From Cellulomonas chitinilytica (GTDB lineage Bacteria; Actinomycetota; Actinomycetes; Actinomycetales; Cellulomonadaceae): DNA of 64,000 nucleotides. A model generated the notes under the pieces. The model was given only the letters and a program-made list of their open reading frames with translations. It searched no databases and had not been told where the DNA came from. Positions 21,557 to 30,381 of this stretch are shown piece after piece. The stretch spans positions 186,001 to 250,000 of the forward strand of contig NZ_BONK01000006.1 in the NCBI RefSeq assembly GCF_016862675.1. Reading direction: 5' to 3'. Each line of letters opens with the position of its first letter. Within the stretch, counting starts at the first letter, position 1. Position numbers and translations under genes: made by a program.

Positions 21557-22678
21557 GTGAGCGGTTGGCAGCAGACGTACCGCATGGACGGTGGCGAACG
21601 GGTCGAGGGCACCTGGCGGACGGTCTTCATCCACAACGGGGACACGTTCTACCTGACGGAGCTCAAGATCTACGAGGACGGCCTCGTCGACTGCTGGGGC
21701 CTCGTCGACCTCGCCGAGTTCCGGCAGAAGGTCGCGTCCGGGTGGGTCGCCACGGAGCTGCCCGCCGGGGCCCGGGTCTCGGCACATCTGCTGGCGAGCT
21801 GGACCGCCACGGAACCGACGAACCACCTCAGCGGCGACGAGCTCGTCCGGGAGGTCGTCGACGAGGTCGACCGGCTCGCCGGCAGGCCGACGGCGGCCGG
21901 CAGGTGCATGGCCGCGCTCGAGCGCTTCCTCGAGACGCCGAGCGAGGAGGGACGTGCGGCGGTCCGCGCCGCGTACGGCGAGATCCCCCGGCACCTGCGC
22001 AGGTTCGTCCTCGGCGACATGGACGCCAAGGACCTGCCGCTGCGCACGCTCATGACGCCGGCCGGGACCGTCGCGGACGGCCGGACGGTGACGGCCGCCG
22101 ACCACGAGCGAGCCACGGCCTACTTCGCGGAGCGCAGACCGCGCGCCGACAAGGCGGCAGCGGCCACCCGCACGACGCGCACCCCACGGCGCACGACGAC
22201 GCTCGTGCCGCAGACCTCCTACCCGAACGGGTGGCCCGCAGAGCTCGGCGCCACCGCGCTCCGGCCCGAGTTCCCCCGCCCGATCCGGTACCGAGGCCGG
22301 ACCTACCCGAGCGCGCACCACGCGTTCTGGTCGGCCGCCCTCGAGGACCGCGGCCGCCGATCCGACGTCCTGTCCGCGCCGACGCCGTTCGCGGTCGAGA
22401 AGGCGGCGCGCGCTGCCGGCCTCCGGCCTGACTGGCCCGATCGGCAGCTCGCCGTCATGACCGACCTGCTGCGGCACCGGTTCGGGAAGGAGAAGGACCT
22501 CGCGCAGCTCCTCCGCTCGACCGGGAGCTCGCAGATCCTCTACCAGGCGTTCGACGACCACGTGTGGGGCTGCGCCGACGGCGGCGAGAACTGGATGGGA
22601 CGACTGCTCGAGCTCGTCCGATCCGAGCTCGCCGACGAAGCAGCTGGCGGGGTGGGCCCTCGACGCTGGAGGCGATGA
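21557..22678 (+). CDS. DUF7638-NADAR fusion protein
   Basis: 373 aa. Residues 1-75 (RTVFIHNGDTFYLTELKIYEDG, CWGLVDLAEF) resemble DUF7638; a helical segment and a basic Arg/Thr-rich linker (about 185-210) follow. Residues about 215-365 form a NADAR domain, seen in RYRGRTYPSAHHAFW and ILYQAFDDHVWGCADGGEN-WMGRLL. NADAR proteins act on NAD/ADP-ribose-linked substrates; characterised members remove ADP-ribose from guanine in DNA. The usual EHYFQ-type Glu appears here as His (SAHHAFW), so activity is uncertain. It lies in the tRNA-Pro island beside a P-loop protein. A role in phage defence or ADP-ribosylation reversal is inference. Confidence 0.72.
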   Translation: MSGWQQTYRMDGGERVEGTWRTVFIHNGDTFYLTELKIYEDGLVDCWGLVDLAEFRQKVASGWVATELPAGARVSAHLLASWTATEPTNHLSGDELVREVVDEVDRLAGRPTAAGRCMAALERFLETPSEEGRAAVRAAYGEIPRHLRRFVLGDMDAKDLPLRTLMTPAGTVADGRTVTAADHERATAYFAERRPRADKAAAATRTTRTPRRTTTLVPQTSYPNGWPAELGATALRPEFPRPIRYRGRTYPSAHHAFWSAALEDRGRRSDVLSAPTPFAVEKAARAAGLRPDWPDRQLAVMTDLLRHRFGKEKDLAQLLRSTGSSQILYQAFDDHVWGCADGGENWMGRLLELVRSELADEAAGGVGPRRWRR

Positions 22679-22792
22679 CGCCCCGACCGGCGCACGACGA
22701 CGGGACTCGCGTCGACCGGCCGGTCGGCGCGTGCACCGCCCCAAGCGGCCGCGGCCCGCTCAACCCTCAGCCGGGCGGGCACGATGTCGCCT

Positions 22793-23338
22793 GTGAGCCT
22801 GAAGACGCGACCGACGCTGTTCCTGACCGTGGGGCTTCCCGGGACCGGGAAGACGACCGCGGCGCGCCGGGTAGAGGCCGAGCAGGACGCGCTGCGCCTC
22901 ACCAAGGACGAGTGGGTGAAGGCGCTGTACGGACTGGCGAACCCGCCGTCGGCCTCGGACGTCATCGAGGGCCGCCTGATCGAGATCGGACTGCGTGCCC
23001 TCGAACTCGGCATCAACGTCGTCGTCGACTTCGGACTGTGGAGTCGAGATGAGCGCTCCGCACTCCGGCAGGCAGCGACAGACCGTGGGGCAGACGTCGA
23101 GATGCTCTACGTGGAGCTGACCCCGGCCGAGCAGCGGAGTCGGCTGGACCAGCGCCAAGCGGACGAGCCGCACACGACCTGGCCCATGTCGGACGAGGAG
23201 CTCGCCAGGTGGGCGGGCGCGATCGAGGTCCCGTCGCCGGGTGAGATCGATGGCAGTGAGCCTGTGGGCCGTCCACCGGACGGGTTCGGCACGTGGGACG
23301 AGTGGCGGGTGCACCGCTGGCCGCCGCTGGCGCCCTGA
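22793..23338 (+). CDS. P-loop kinase-like ATP-binding protein (AAA_33)
   Basis: About 181 aa. Walker A GLPGTGKTT is near residues 14-22, followed by DEWVKALYG, VVVDFGLWSRDER (the usual second acidic strand) and a lid region TPAEQRSRLDQRQADE. This is the AAA_33 group of small kinases, related to polynucleotide kinase and zeta-type phosphotransferases; the substrate is not known. I prefer GTG 22793, 7 nt after CACGAT; ATG 22784 is the alternative. It is the last gene before the tRNA-Pro and part of the putative island. Confidence 0.8.
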   Translation: MSLKTRPTLFLTVGLPGTGKTTAARRVEAEQDALRLTKDEWVKALYGLANPPSASDVIEGRLIEIGLRALELGINVVVDFGLWSRDERSALRQAATDRGADVEMLYVELTPAEQRSRLDQRQADEPHTTWPMSDEELARWAGAIEVPSPGEIDGSEPVGRPPDGFGTWDEWRVHRWPPLAP

Positions 23339-23370
23339 CGCCGTCCTGCGCTGGGCGGGTCGGGGAAAGC

Positions 23371-23416
23371 GAAAGGCCCCCTGGCGCCAGCGCTTCCGCT
23401 GACCAGAGGGCCTTTC
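23371..23416. terminator. Bidirectional terminator beside tRNA-Pro
   Basis: GAAAGGCCCCCTGG and CCAGAGGGCCTTTC pair along 13 of 14 positions. It can end the P-loop gene on the plus strand and the tRNA on the minus strand (7 nt beyond the tRNA 3' end, with TTTC/GAAAG ends). Confidence 0.8.
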
Positions 23417-23422
23417 ACACTG

Positions 23423-23496
<74 letters not shown>

Positions 23497-23549
23497 TGGA
23501 GCCCCGTAAGGATAGCCGACGGGTGCCCCTACGACGAAACCGGATACGG

Positions 23550-24509
23550 TCAGCCGGCGACGAGTGTGAGCAGCGTCGCCTCGGGGCGGCAGGCGAACCG
23601 CACCGGGGCGTACGGCGAGGTCCCGAGCCCGGCGGAGACGTGCAGCCACGTGGACCCGGCGCCACCCGGGCGGTCGGGGCGCGGTCCGGGCCAGCCGTGC
23701 AGACCTTTGGCCCGGCGGGTGTCCAGGTCGCAGTTCGTCACGAGCGCGCCCCAGCCCGGCACGGCGAGCTGGCCGCCGTGGGTGTGGCCGGCGATCGCGA
23801 GGTCCACGTCGTCGTCGTGCATCGCGTCGAGCACGCGCCGGTAGGGGGCGTGCGTGACGCCGACGTGCAGGTCGACGCTGCCGTCGCCGGTGCGGGCGTC
23901 GTCCGGTCGGCCCGCGGGCGGGTACCGGTCGAGGTTCATGTGCGCGTCGTTGGTGCCGACGAGCGAGAGGCGGCGGCCGTCGACCTCGACGACGTCCCGG
24001 CGGTTGTCGAGGTCGATCCAGCCGGCGTCACGGAACCGGGCGCCGAGCTCGCGCCACGGCAGGTGCACGGGCTCCGGGTGGTGCGGCACGCGGGCGTCGG
24101 GCAGCAGGTACCGCGCCGGGTTCTTGAAGATCGGCGCGATGAAGTCGTTCGAGCCCCACACGAACGCGCCGGGCCGTGCCAGGTGCGGCTCGAGCGCGTG
24201 CAGCAGCGCGGGCATCGCGTCGAGGTGGGCCCAGTTGTCGCCGGTGTCGACGACGAGGTGGGGGTCCAGGGACGCGAGGTCACGCACCCAGTCGACCTTG
24301 CGCTGCTGACCGGGCAGCAGGTGCAGGTCGGACAGGTGCAGGATCCGCAGGGGTGCCTGCCCGGCCGGGAGCACCGGCACGGTCAGCTCGCGCAGCGTGT
24401 ACCAGCGGACCTCGACGAGCGACGCCCAGGCGAGGGCCGCGGCCCCGGCGAGCGCGAGGCCGCCGGCGGTGCGGGCCAGGGTGCCTGCACCGCCGGACGC
24501 GGAGCCCAT
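23550..24509 (-). CDS. Metallophosphoesterase (calcineurin-like)
   Basis: 319 aa with an N-terminal membrane anchor (LALAGAAALAWASLV). The binuclear metal motifs are in order: LSDLHLLPGQQRK, DTGDNW, GSNDF (the usual GNHD is altered to SND), THAPYR and GHTHGGQ. Residues to the C-terminus end in the VSAGLGTSPYAPVRF block. The start overlaps the ponA stop by 1 nt or so (TGATG). The same pair is seen in mycobacteria (ponA2 and the adjacent phosphoesterase), which suggests a role near the cell wall, perhaps on lipid-linked phosphates; substrate unproven. Confidence 0.9.
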   Translation of the reverse strand: MGSASGGAGTLARTAGGLALAGAAALAWASLVEVRWYTLRELTVPVLPAGQAPLRILHLSDLHLLPGQQRKVDWVRDLASLDPHLVVDTGDNWAHLDAMPALLHALEPHLARPGAFVWGSNDFIAPIFKNPARYLLPDARVPHHPEPVHLPWRELGARFRDAGWIDLDNRRDVVEVDGRRLSLVGTNDAHMNLDRYPPAGRPDDARTGDGSVDLHVGVTHAPYRRVLDAMHDDDVDLAIAGHTHGGQLAVPGWGALVTNCDLDTRRAKGLHGWPGPRPDRPGGAGSTWLHVSAGLGTSPYAPVRFACRPEATLLTLVAG

Positions 24510-26917
24510 CAGTGGCCGCCGTTCCCGCCGCCGTTGCCGTTCCCCGGGAAGCCGGGCAGCCCGGGACCGGCCGGCGGCTGCCCGTTCGAGAGGCGCAGCG
24601 TCACCACGGAGCCGGGCGTCGTGCTCCCTGTCGGGCTCTGCTCGGCGACCGAGCCGGCAGGGACCGTCGAGGCGACCGGGTTCGGGTCGACCGACACGGA
24701 GAACCCGGCACCCTTGAGTGCCGCGGTGGCGTCACCCACGGACTTCCCGACGACGTTCGGCACGAACTTCTTCTCGCCGAACACCTGCTTGTCGTCGGGT
24801 GCGGCGAACGCGGGGTTCGGCGCACCGTCGAGCGCCTGGACCATGAAGGCCTTCCACAGCGGGGCGGCGAACGTCGCACCGAACAGCCGGGGGTAGAACT
24901 TGCCCTTGATGATGACGTCCTGCACGGGGGTGGGCTTCGCGCTGAAGCCGATCCAGGACACCGTGGCGAGCAGCGGCGTGTAGCCGGCGAACCAGGTGTA
25001 CTCGTTCTCCGACGTCGTACCGGTCTTGCCGGCCGACGGGAACGGCGGCTCGCCGACGCCTCGCGCCGTGCCGTCCCAGATCCCGCTGAGCGCGAAGTTG
25101 ATCGCGTTGGCGTACTTCGGGTCGATCGCCTGGTGGCAGCCCGCCTGCGGGACCGGGAGCTCGGTGCCGGCCGGGTCCTTGACGCTGGTGATGGCGATCG
25201 GGGCGCAGTACACGCCACCGGACGCGAACGTCGCGTACGCGGCGGCCATCGTCAGCGGCGCGACCGTGTCGGAGCCGATGATGTTGGCGGGGTACGGCTT
25301 GTACGGCTCGGGAGCGACGGTGCGGGAGCCCGGCGTGTGGACGCCGAGGTCGGTCGCGCCCTGCATGATCGCGCACAGGTCGAGCTTGGTGCCCATCGCG
25401 ATGTACGCGGAGTTCACGGAGTTACGGGTCGCGTCGAGGACGGTCATCGGGTGCGTCTCGCCGCCGCTCGAGTTGTGGAACTTGTACGTCCCGCCCGAGA
25501 GCTTGGTGCAGCTGCCGTGGAACGCGTTCATCGGGTACTGCAGGGGCGTCGCGTCGATCGTCTCGTACAGGCTGTGCCCCTCCTTCAGCCACTCGAGGAG
25601 GGTGAACGGCTTGAACGTCGAGCCGGGGGAGAAGCCTTGCGAGGCGCCGTACTGGAAGTCGGTGTTGTAGTTGATCGGCTCGTCACCGGGGTTCGCCGCG
25701 ACCGGCGTGTAGTTCCGGTTCTGCGCCATCGCGAGGATCTTGCCCGTGCCCGGCTGGACCGTCACGAGCGCGTCGGCGACGCCTGACGTGTCGTCGACGG
25801 GGATCGAGGCCTTGACCTCGGCGTCGGCGATCGTCTGGAGCCGCGGGTCGAGCGTCGTCGTGATGATGAGGCCGCCGCGGTAGAGGACCGCCTTGCGGTC
25901 GTCGGGTGTCGGGCCGAACGCGGGGTCGTTGACGATGACCTTCGTGACGTAGTCGCAGAAGTAGCCGGCACCCGCGACCACGTCGCCCGCCGTCATGCAG
26001 CCCTGCCGGAGCGGGTGCACGTTGAGCGTCGCGGGGAGTGGGGTGGTGACGCCGGCGGTGTACTCCTCGGCGGTGATGTAGCCCTGCTTCTTCATGTTGA
26101 GCAGGACGCGGTTGCGGCGCGTCTCCGAGTCCCCGGGGTTGATCGTCGGGTCCCACTTGGTCGGGCTCTGGGTGATGCCGGCGATCGTCGCGGCCTCGAG
26201 GTAGTTGATGTCCTTCGCGGGCTTGCCGAAGTAGTACTGCGCCGCCGACTCCGCGCCGTACACCGAGGCGCCGAACTGGGCGATGTTCAGGTACTTCTCG
26301 AGGATCTGGTCCTTCGTCATCGTCTTCTCGAGGGCGATGGCCAGCTTGGCCTCGCGCAGCTTGCGCGCGTACCCCTCGGTGCCCTCGTGCTCCTTCGCCG
26401 CCTCGACCGCGGCGAGCTGCTCGGCCTTGGTGCCGGTCGACAGCGCCTTCTCGATCAGCACGTTCTTCACGTACTGCTGGGTGAGCGTCGAGGCGCCCTC
26501 CTGGTCCTGACCGGCGAGGTTCTTGACGAACGCGCGCGCCATGCCCTGGGGGTCCACGCCCGCGTGCTCGTAGAACCGCCTGTCCTCGGTCGCGATGACC
26601 GCGTGCTGGAGCAGCGGCGAGATCTCGGTGAGCGGCACGACGACCCGGTTCTGGTCGTAGAACGTCGCGAGCAGTGAGCCGTCGGCCGCGAGGATCGTCG
26701 ACTTCTCCGGCAGCGTCGTGGTCCCGAGCTCGGTCGGCAGCCCGTCGAAGGCGGTGATCGAGAGGTCGGTGACGCCGTTCGCGGCGGCGACGCCCGGGAG
26801 CGTCAGCCCGGCGGCGAGCACACCGCCGACGCCGGCCACGAGGACGAAGGACAGCAGGAGGGCCAACGCCTGGAAGGCGTTGACCTGTCGGCCGCGCGAG
26901 CGCGCAGGGTTCGGCAT
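24509..26917 (-). CDS. ponA: Bifunctional penicillin-binding protein (GT51 + transpeptidase + PASTA)
   Basis: 802 aa class A PBP that polymerises and crosslinks peptidoglycan. N-terminal membrane helix, GT51 domain (EDRRFYEHAGVDPQG, ASTLTQQYVKN), transpeptidase domain with SxxK in SPGSTFKPF, SxN in NSVNSAYI and KTG in AGKTGTTSENEYTWFAG, then one C-terminal PASTA domain (VPNVVGKSVGDATAALKGAGF) and a Gly/Asn tail. ATG 26917 follows a TACCCT hexamer by 6 nt. The place next to whiB and a metallophosphoesterase equals mycobacterial ponA2. Confidence 0.96.
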   Translation of the reverse strand: MPNPARSRGRQVNAFQALALLLSFVLVAGVGGVLAAGLTLPGVAAANGVTDLSITAFDGLPTELGTTTLPEKSTILAADGSLLATFYDQNRVVVPLTEISPLLQHAVIATEDRRFYEHAGVDPQGMARAFVKNLAGQDQEGASTLTQQYVKNVLIEKALSTGTKAEQLAAVEAAKEHEGTEGYARKLREAKLAIALEKTMTKDQILEKYLNIAQFGASVYGAESAAQYYFGKPAKDINYLEAATIAGITQSPTKWDPTINPGDSETRRNRVLLNMKKQGYITAEEYTAGVTTPLPATLNVHPLRQGCMTAGDVVAGAGYFCDYVTKVIVNDPAFGPTPDDRKAVLYRGGLIITTTLDPRLQTIADAEVKASIPVDDTSGVADALVTVQPGTGKILAMAQNRNYTPVAANPGDEPINYNTDFQYGASQGFSPGSTFKPFTLLEWLKEGHSLYETIDATPLQYPMNAFHGSCTKLSGGTYKFHNSSGGETHPMTVLDATRNSVNSAYIAMGTKLDLCAIMQGATDLGVHTPGSRTVAPEPYKPYPANIIGSDTVAPLTMAAAYATFASGGVYCAPIAITSVKDPAGTELPVPQAGCHQAIDPKYANAINFALSGIWDGTARGVGEPPFPSAGKTGTTSENEYTWFAGYTPLLATVSWIGFSAKPTPVQDVIIKGKFYPRLFGATFAAPLWKAFMVQALDGAPNPAFAAPDDKQVFGEKKFVPNVVGKSVGDATAALKGAGFSVSVDPNPVASTVPAGSVAEQSPTGSTTPGSVVTLRLSNGQPPAGPGLPGFPGNGNGGGNGGH

Positions 26918-26923
26918 GCCGAC

Positions 26924-26929
26924 AGGGTA
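26924..26929 (-). promoter_or_regulatory. -10 element, leaderless ponA promoter
   Basis: On the minus strand TACCCT ends 6 nt before the ponA ATG. The 230-nt region to whiB (26918-27147) holds both divergent promoters and no gene. Confidence 0.55.
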
Positions 26930-27147
26930 GTCGGGCGTCCTTGCAGGACCGGCCCGCTGTCGCGCGGCGGGGTGGACCTGCACCCAACCTGCACATGCGG
27001 GAGGCGGTCACGGAACATGGTCACCCGTCCATCAGTCGATATGACCCGAATGGAGGCTCGCCAGATGCCTCCGGCACCCGCTAGTTTCCCGGCAGGACCC
27101 GGGAGCGTTCGCTGCGGCACGCTCCCGTCATCGCGCCAGGAGGGCGA

Positions 27148-27447
27148 GTGTCGACTGTCACCTACGACGCGCACTGGACGGCGGTTGCCGCGTGCGGCAC
27201 GGGCAAGATCTCGCCCGACGCCCTGTTCGTCGAGGGTGCCGCGCAGCGCGAGGCCCGGACGGTGTGCTTGGGCTGTCCGGTGCGCCTGGAGTGCCTCGCC
27301 GACGCGCTCGACAACCGCATGGACTTCGGGGTCTGGGGCGGCATGACCGAGCGGGAGCGGCGCGCGCTGCTGCGCCGCCGGCCGGACGTGCGGTCCTGGT
27401 GGTCCGAGCTGGTCGGCTCGGAGAGCGGAGCGCTCCCGGTCCGGTGA
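27148..27447 (+). CDS. WhiB-family iron-sulfur regulator
   Basis: 99 aa. The four [4Fe-4S] cysteines are C16, C40, C43 and C49 (CLGCPVRLEC), followed by the GVWGG turn and a basic C-terminus (RERRALLRRR). Wbl proteins sense redox or NO and act on the primary sigma factor. Divergent from ponA, as whiB4 is from ponA2 in Mycobacterium, so this is the probable whiB4 orthologue; I leave the symbol blank as assignment rests on synteny. The GTG start has AGGAGG at 5-10 nt. Confidence 0.93.
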   Translation: MSTVTYDAHWTAVAACGTGKISPDALFVEGAAQREARTVCLGCPVRLECLADALDNRMDFGVWGGMTERERRALLRRRPDVRSWWSELVGSESGALPVR

Positions 27448-27480
27448 GAGCGCTTGCACACCGCGTGGTCAGGTGCGCAC

Positions 27481-27486
27481 TAGGGT
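27481..27486 (+). promoter_or_regulatory. -10 element, leaderless DUF4177 gene
   Basis: TAGGGT ends 7 nt before the ATG of the small DUF4177 gene. Confidence 0.6.
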
Positions 27487-27493
27487 GTGGCGC

Positions 27494-27652
27494 ATGGCCA
27501 CGAAGTGGGAGTACGCGACGATTCCGCTCATCATCCACGCCACGAAGGCGATCCTCGACCAGTGGGGGGCCGACGGCTGGGAGCTGGTCCAGGTGATCCA
27601 GGGTCCCGACGCCGGGCTGGTGGCGTACCTCAAGCGGCCCAAGGAGTCCTGA
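27494..27652 (+). CDS. DUF4177 domain small protein
   Basis: 52 aa (MATKWEYATIPLIIHATKAIL, then GWELVQVIQ and VAYLKRP). The pattern KWEYATI...L...G..GWELV.V is DUF4177-like. The equivalent tiny gene lies at the same place in mycobacteria, between whiB4 and the RidA gene. Too short for many gene finders. Its stop overlaps the RidA ATG (TGATG), so the two are coupled. Function unknown. Confidence 0.88.
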   Translation: MATKWEYATIPLIIHATKAILDQWGADGWELVQVIQGPDAGLVAYLKRPKES

Positions 27653-28140
27653 TGGGTGCGGCCGCCCGGCTGGCCGAGCTCGGCCTCGAGCTGCCGCAGG
27701 TCGCGCTGCCCGTCGCGGCGTACGTCCCGGCCGTCCGGTCGGGCGCCTACGTCCACACGTCCGGGCAGCTGCCCTTCGTCGACGGTGCGCTGCTCGCCAC
27801 GGGCAAGGTCGGCGCCGACGTCGCGCCGGACGACGCGACGGTCTACGCCCGCACCGCGGCCCTGAACGCCCTCGCGGCGGTCGCGGCGGTCGTCGCGGCC
27901 GACGGCGGACCCACGGGTGCCGACGCGCTCGACCGGATCGCGCGCGTCATCAAGGTCGTCGGGTTCGTGGCGAGCGACCCGGCGTTCACCGGGCAGCCCG
28001 CCGTGGTCAACGGCGCGAGCCTCCTGCTGCACGACGTGCTCGGCGACGCCGGGGTGCACGCCCGGTCGGCCGTCGGCGTGGCGGTGCTGCCGTTGGACTC
28101 CCCGGTCGAGGTGGAGATCGTCGTCGAGCTGAAGGCCTGA
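27652..28140 (+). CDS. RidA-family protein
   Basis: 162 aa of the YjgF/RidA type, which deaminates reactive enamine/imine intermediates in characterised members. Blocks VRSGAYVHTSGQLPF, ARTAALNALAAV, VVGFVASDPAFTGQPAVVNGAS and ARSAVGVAVLPLDSPVEVEIV fit the longer LOC-type RidA subgroup. ATG 27652 is coupled to the DUF4177 stop. It matches the mycobacterial neighbour between whiB4 and crp. Confidence 0.9.
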   Translation: MGAAARLAELGLELPQVALPVAAYVPAVRSGAYVHTSGQLPFVDGALLATGKVGADVAPDDATVYARTAALNALAAVAAVVAADGGPTGADALDRIARVIKVVGFVASDPAFTGQPAVVNGASLLLHDVLGDAGVHARSAVGVAVLPLDSPVEVEIVVELKA

Positions 28141-28143
28141 CCG

Positions 28144-28165
28144 GCCGGGCCTCAGCGGGCCCGGC
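28144..28165. terminator. Hairpin between convergent RidA and crp
   Basis: GCCGGGCC and GGCCCGGC pair perfectly over a 6-nt loop; it spans the crp stop codon. Confidence 0.5.
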
Positions 28166-28829
28166 GCTCCAGCCTGTCGACGTCGAGGAGCACCACGGCG
28201 CGGCCCTCGCGGCGGACCCACCCGCGCGCGGCGAAGTCGGCGAGCGCCTTGTTGACGGTCTCGCGCGACGCGCCGACGAGCTGGGCGAGCTCCTCCTGCG
28301 TGAGGTCGTGCGCGACCCGCACCCCTTCGTCGACGGGCTCGCCGAACCGCGTCGACAGGTCGAGCAGCGCCTTCGCGACACGACCGGGCACGTCCGAGAA
28401 GACGAGGTCGGCGAGCGCCTCGTTCGTGCGCCGCAGCCGGCGCGCGAGCGCCTGGAGGAGCTGCTGGGCGACGGACGGCTTGTCGTGCAGCCACCGGACC
28501 AGCTCGGTGTGCCCGAGCTCCAGCACGACGGCGTCGGCGACGACGGTCGCGGTCGCGGTCCGCGGGCCCGGGTCGAACAGGGACAGCTCGCCGAACATCT
28601 CGCCCGGGCCGAGCACGGCGAGCAGGTTCTCCCGCCCGTCGTTCGAGCGGCGGCCGAGCTTGATCTTGCCCTCCCGGACCACGTAGAGCCGGTCGCCCGG
28701 GTCGCCCTCGTGGAAGAGCGTGTCGCCGCGGACCGCCTCGATCGGCTTCATGCTCTCGACGAGCGCCGACGAGGCCTCCGGGTCGAGCCCCGCGAACAAC
28801 GGGGCCGTCAGCACGATGTCGTCCTCCAC
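28152..28829 (-). CDS. crp: Crp/Fnr-family cAMP-responsive regulator
   Basis: 225 aa, the length of mycobacterial CRP. A cyclic-nucleotide domain (residues about 5-120) has the phosphate-binding cassette GEMFGELSLFDPGPRTATA. The C-terminal winged helix contains LTQEELAQLVGASRETVNKALADFAARGWV. GTG 28829 starts MEDDIVLTAPLFAGLDPEA, the family N-terminus. Synteny with Rv3676 (crp) next to nth supports orthology. The metallo-beta-lactamase gene found here in mycobacteria is missing. Confidence 0.93.
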   Translation of the reverse strand: MEDDIVLTAPLFAGLDPEASSALVESMKPIEAVRGDTLFHEGDPGDRLYVVREGKIKLGRRSNDGRENLLAVLGPGEMFGELSLFDPGPRTATATVVADAVVLELGHTELVRWLHDKPSVAQQLLQALARRLRRTNEALADLVFSDVPGRVAKALLDLSTRFGEPVDEGVRVAHDLTQEELAQLVGASRETVNKALADFAARGWVRREGRAVVLLDVDRLERRAR

Positions 28830-28972
28830 CGTGGCACACACCTTCCCGGCCGCTGTGCGGCCAGCCGGCCGCCCGCGCCCACGTCGGACGGTGACGGCAT
28901 CGAGCCTGGGGCGGCCGCGACGAGCGACCACAGCCCCCACAAGTCTGCCCCATGCAGGGCAGGACCTGCGGC

Positions 28973-29389
28973 CTAGCCGCGCCCGAGGGGCTTGTGGAGG
29001 AGCTGGGAGGCGGTCCCGGGGTCGTCCGCGAGGTTCGCGATGAGCCGCTCGGTGGCGCGGGTGAGGGCCGCCTCGACCCCCGCCTGGTACGTCGCGAGCC
29101 TGGCGTCCAGGGCCCGCAGCTCGTCGAGCTGGGCGATGTCGCCGCCCGCCTGACCGGCGTCGAGCACGGCCGCGAGCTCTGCGGGTCGCGGCACGGTGAC
29201 GCCCACCTCGAGCGGCAGGTGGAACGCGACACCCTCGCCGAGGACGTCCGGACCCGTCGCCCGGGCGACCGCGAGGTCGAGCCGTGCGCGCACGATGCGG
29301 CGCCACCAGGAGACGCGTGCGTGCTCGACGCGCAGGGCGCGACGGTCGAGGCGCAGGTCACGAACCCGTTGTTCGACGGGTGGCGTCAT
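28973..29389 (-). CDS. RsiG-like helical protein
   Basis: 138 aa, helical. The segment HARVSWWRRIVRARLD resembles the RsiG anti-sigma motif E(X)3S(X)2R(X)3Q(X)3D: S, R and D are kept, the E position is His and the Q position is Arg. RsiG of Streptomyces holds sigma WhiG when bound to c-di-GMP. With the altered residues, c-di-GMP binding is doubtful, and only one clear copy of the motif is seen. ATG 29389 is chosen as the first start before PVEQRVRDLRLDRRALR. It lies between crp and nth. Confidence 0.5.
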   Translation of the reverse strand: MTPPVEQRVRDLRLDRRALRVEHARVSWWRRIVRARLDLAVARATGPDVLGEGVAFHLPLEVGVTVPRPAELAAVLDAGQAGGDIAQLDELRALDARLATYQAGVEAALTRATERLIANLADDPGTASQLLHKPLGRG

Positions 29390-29538
29390 GGGGTGGGCCC
29401 TCCTCGGGGAGCGTTCCTCCTCGTTCTCGGTGCCCGGGAGGCCCGACTTGAGCGTTCCGGCCGACGCGTCCCCCGTCGGGAGCAACCGGGCACGTGTCAC
29501 CGCGCTCAGGAGTGAACGCGCATGTCAGAGGGCCGTCC

Positions 29539-29544
29539 TAGGCT
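29539..29544 (+). promoter_or_regulatory. -10 element, leaderless nth promoter
   Basis: TAGGCT ends 6 nt before the nth GTG, and no Shine-Dalgarno sequence is present. Confidence 0.6.
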
Positions 29545-29550
29545 CGCCGT

Positions 29551-30249
29551 GTGACGACGACCGCACAGGAGTCCGCACTGGCCCGGACGCGTCGGGCGAG
29601 GCGGGTCGACCGCGCGCTCGCGGTCCGGTACCCCGACGCGCACTGCGAGCTCGACTTCACGTCGCCGTTCGAGCTGCTGGTGGCGACGGTGCTGTCGGCC
29701 CAGACCACCGACGTCCGCGTGAACCTCACGACGCCGACGCTGTTCGCCCGCTACCCGGACCCGCAGTCGCTCGCGGCGGCGAACCCGGACGAGCTCGAGG
29801 AGATCCTGAAGCCCACCGGCTTCTTCCGGGCGAAGGCCAGGTCCGTCACGGGGCTGTCGCAGGCGATCGTCGAGCGGTTCGGCGGTGAGGTCCCCGGCCG
29901 GCTGAAGGATCTCGTCACGCTGCCGGGCGTGGGACGCAAGACGGCGAACGTGGTGCTCGGCAACGCGTTCGGGGTCCCCGGCATCACCACCGACACGCAC
30001 GTCCTGCGGCTCTCGAAGCGGCTCGGGTACACGGAGAGCGACGACCCGCTCGTGGTGGAGCGTGAGCTCGGCGACCTGCTGCCCAAGAAGGACTGGACGA
30101 TGGCCTGCCACCGGCTGATCTTCCACGGCCGGCGCACCTGCTTCGCCCGCAGGCCGGCGTGCGGCGCGTGCCCGGTGGCAGCGCTGTGCCCGTCGTACGG
30201 CGCCGGCGAGACCGACCCCGTGAAGGCCGCGGCGCTGGTGAAGGACTAG
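29551..30249 (+). CDS. nth: Endonuclease III (base-excision DNA glycosylase/AP lyase)
   Basis: 232 aa. Removes oxidised pyrimidines and cuts the abasic strand. Catalytic Lys130 is in the helix-hairpin-helix [13 protein letters not shown] and catalytic Asp148 in [11 protein letters not shown]. The C-terminal [4Fe-4S] loop has the Cys-X6-Cys-X2-Cys-X5-Cys spacing ([17 protein letters not shown]). The last residues after the cluster are short. Position after crp equals mycobacteria. Confidence 0.97.
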   Translation: MTTTAQESALARTRRARRVDRALAVRYPDAHCELDFTSPFELLVATVLSAQTTDVRVNLTTPTLFARYPDPQSLAAANPDELEEILKPTGFFRAKARSVTGLSQAIVERFGGEVPGRLKDLVTLPGVGRKTANVVLGNAFGVPGITTDTHVLRLSKRLGYTESDDPLVVERELGDLLPKKDWTMACHRLIFHGRRTCFARRPACGACPVAALCPSYGAGETDPVKAAALVKD

Positions 30250-30300
30250 CGCCCGGCACCCGAGCGCCGAGGCGGACGGGCCACGATCCGGTCGTTCACC

Positions 30301-30334
30301 TGGACGGACGCATCCCCTGGACGGACGCACCCCC
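30301..30334. repeat. Tandem 17-bp repeat
   Basis: TGGACGGACGCATCCCC is followed directly by TGGACGGACGCACCCCC, in the gap between nth and the next gene. Confidence 0.6.
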
Positions 30335-30381
30335 TGGGCGGGGACGCGACCGCACAGTGGCCGTCGTGGCACCCTGACGCC

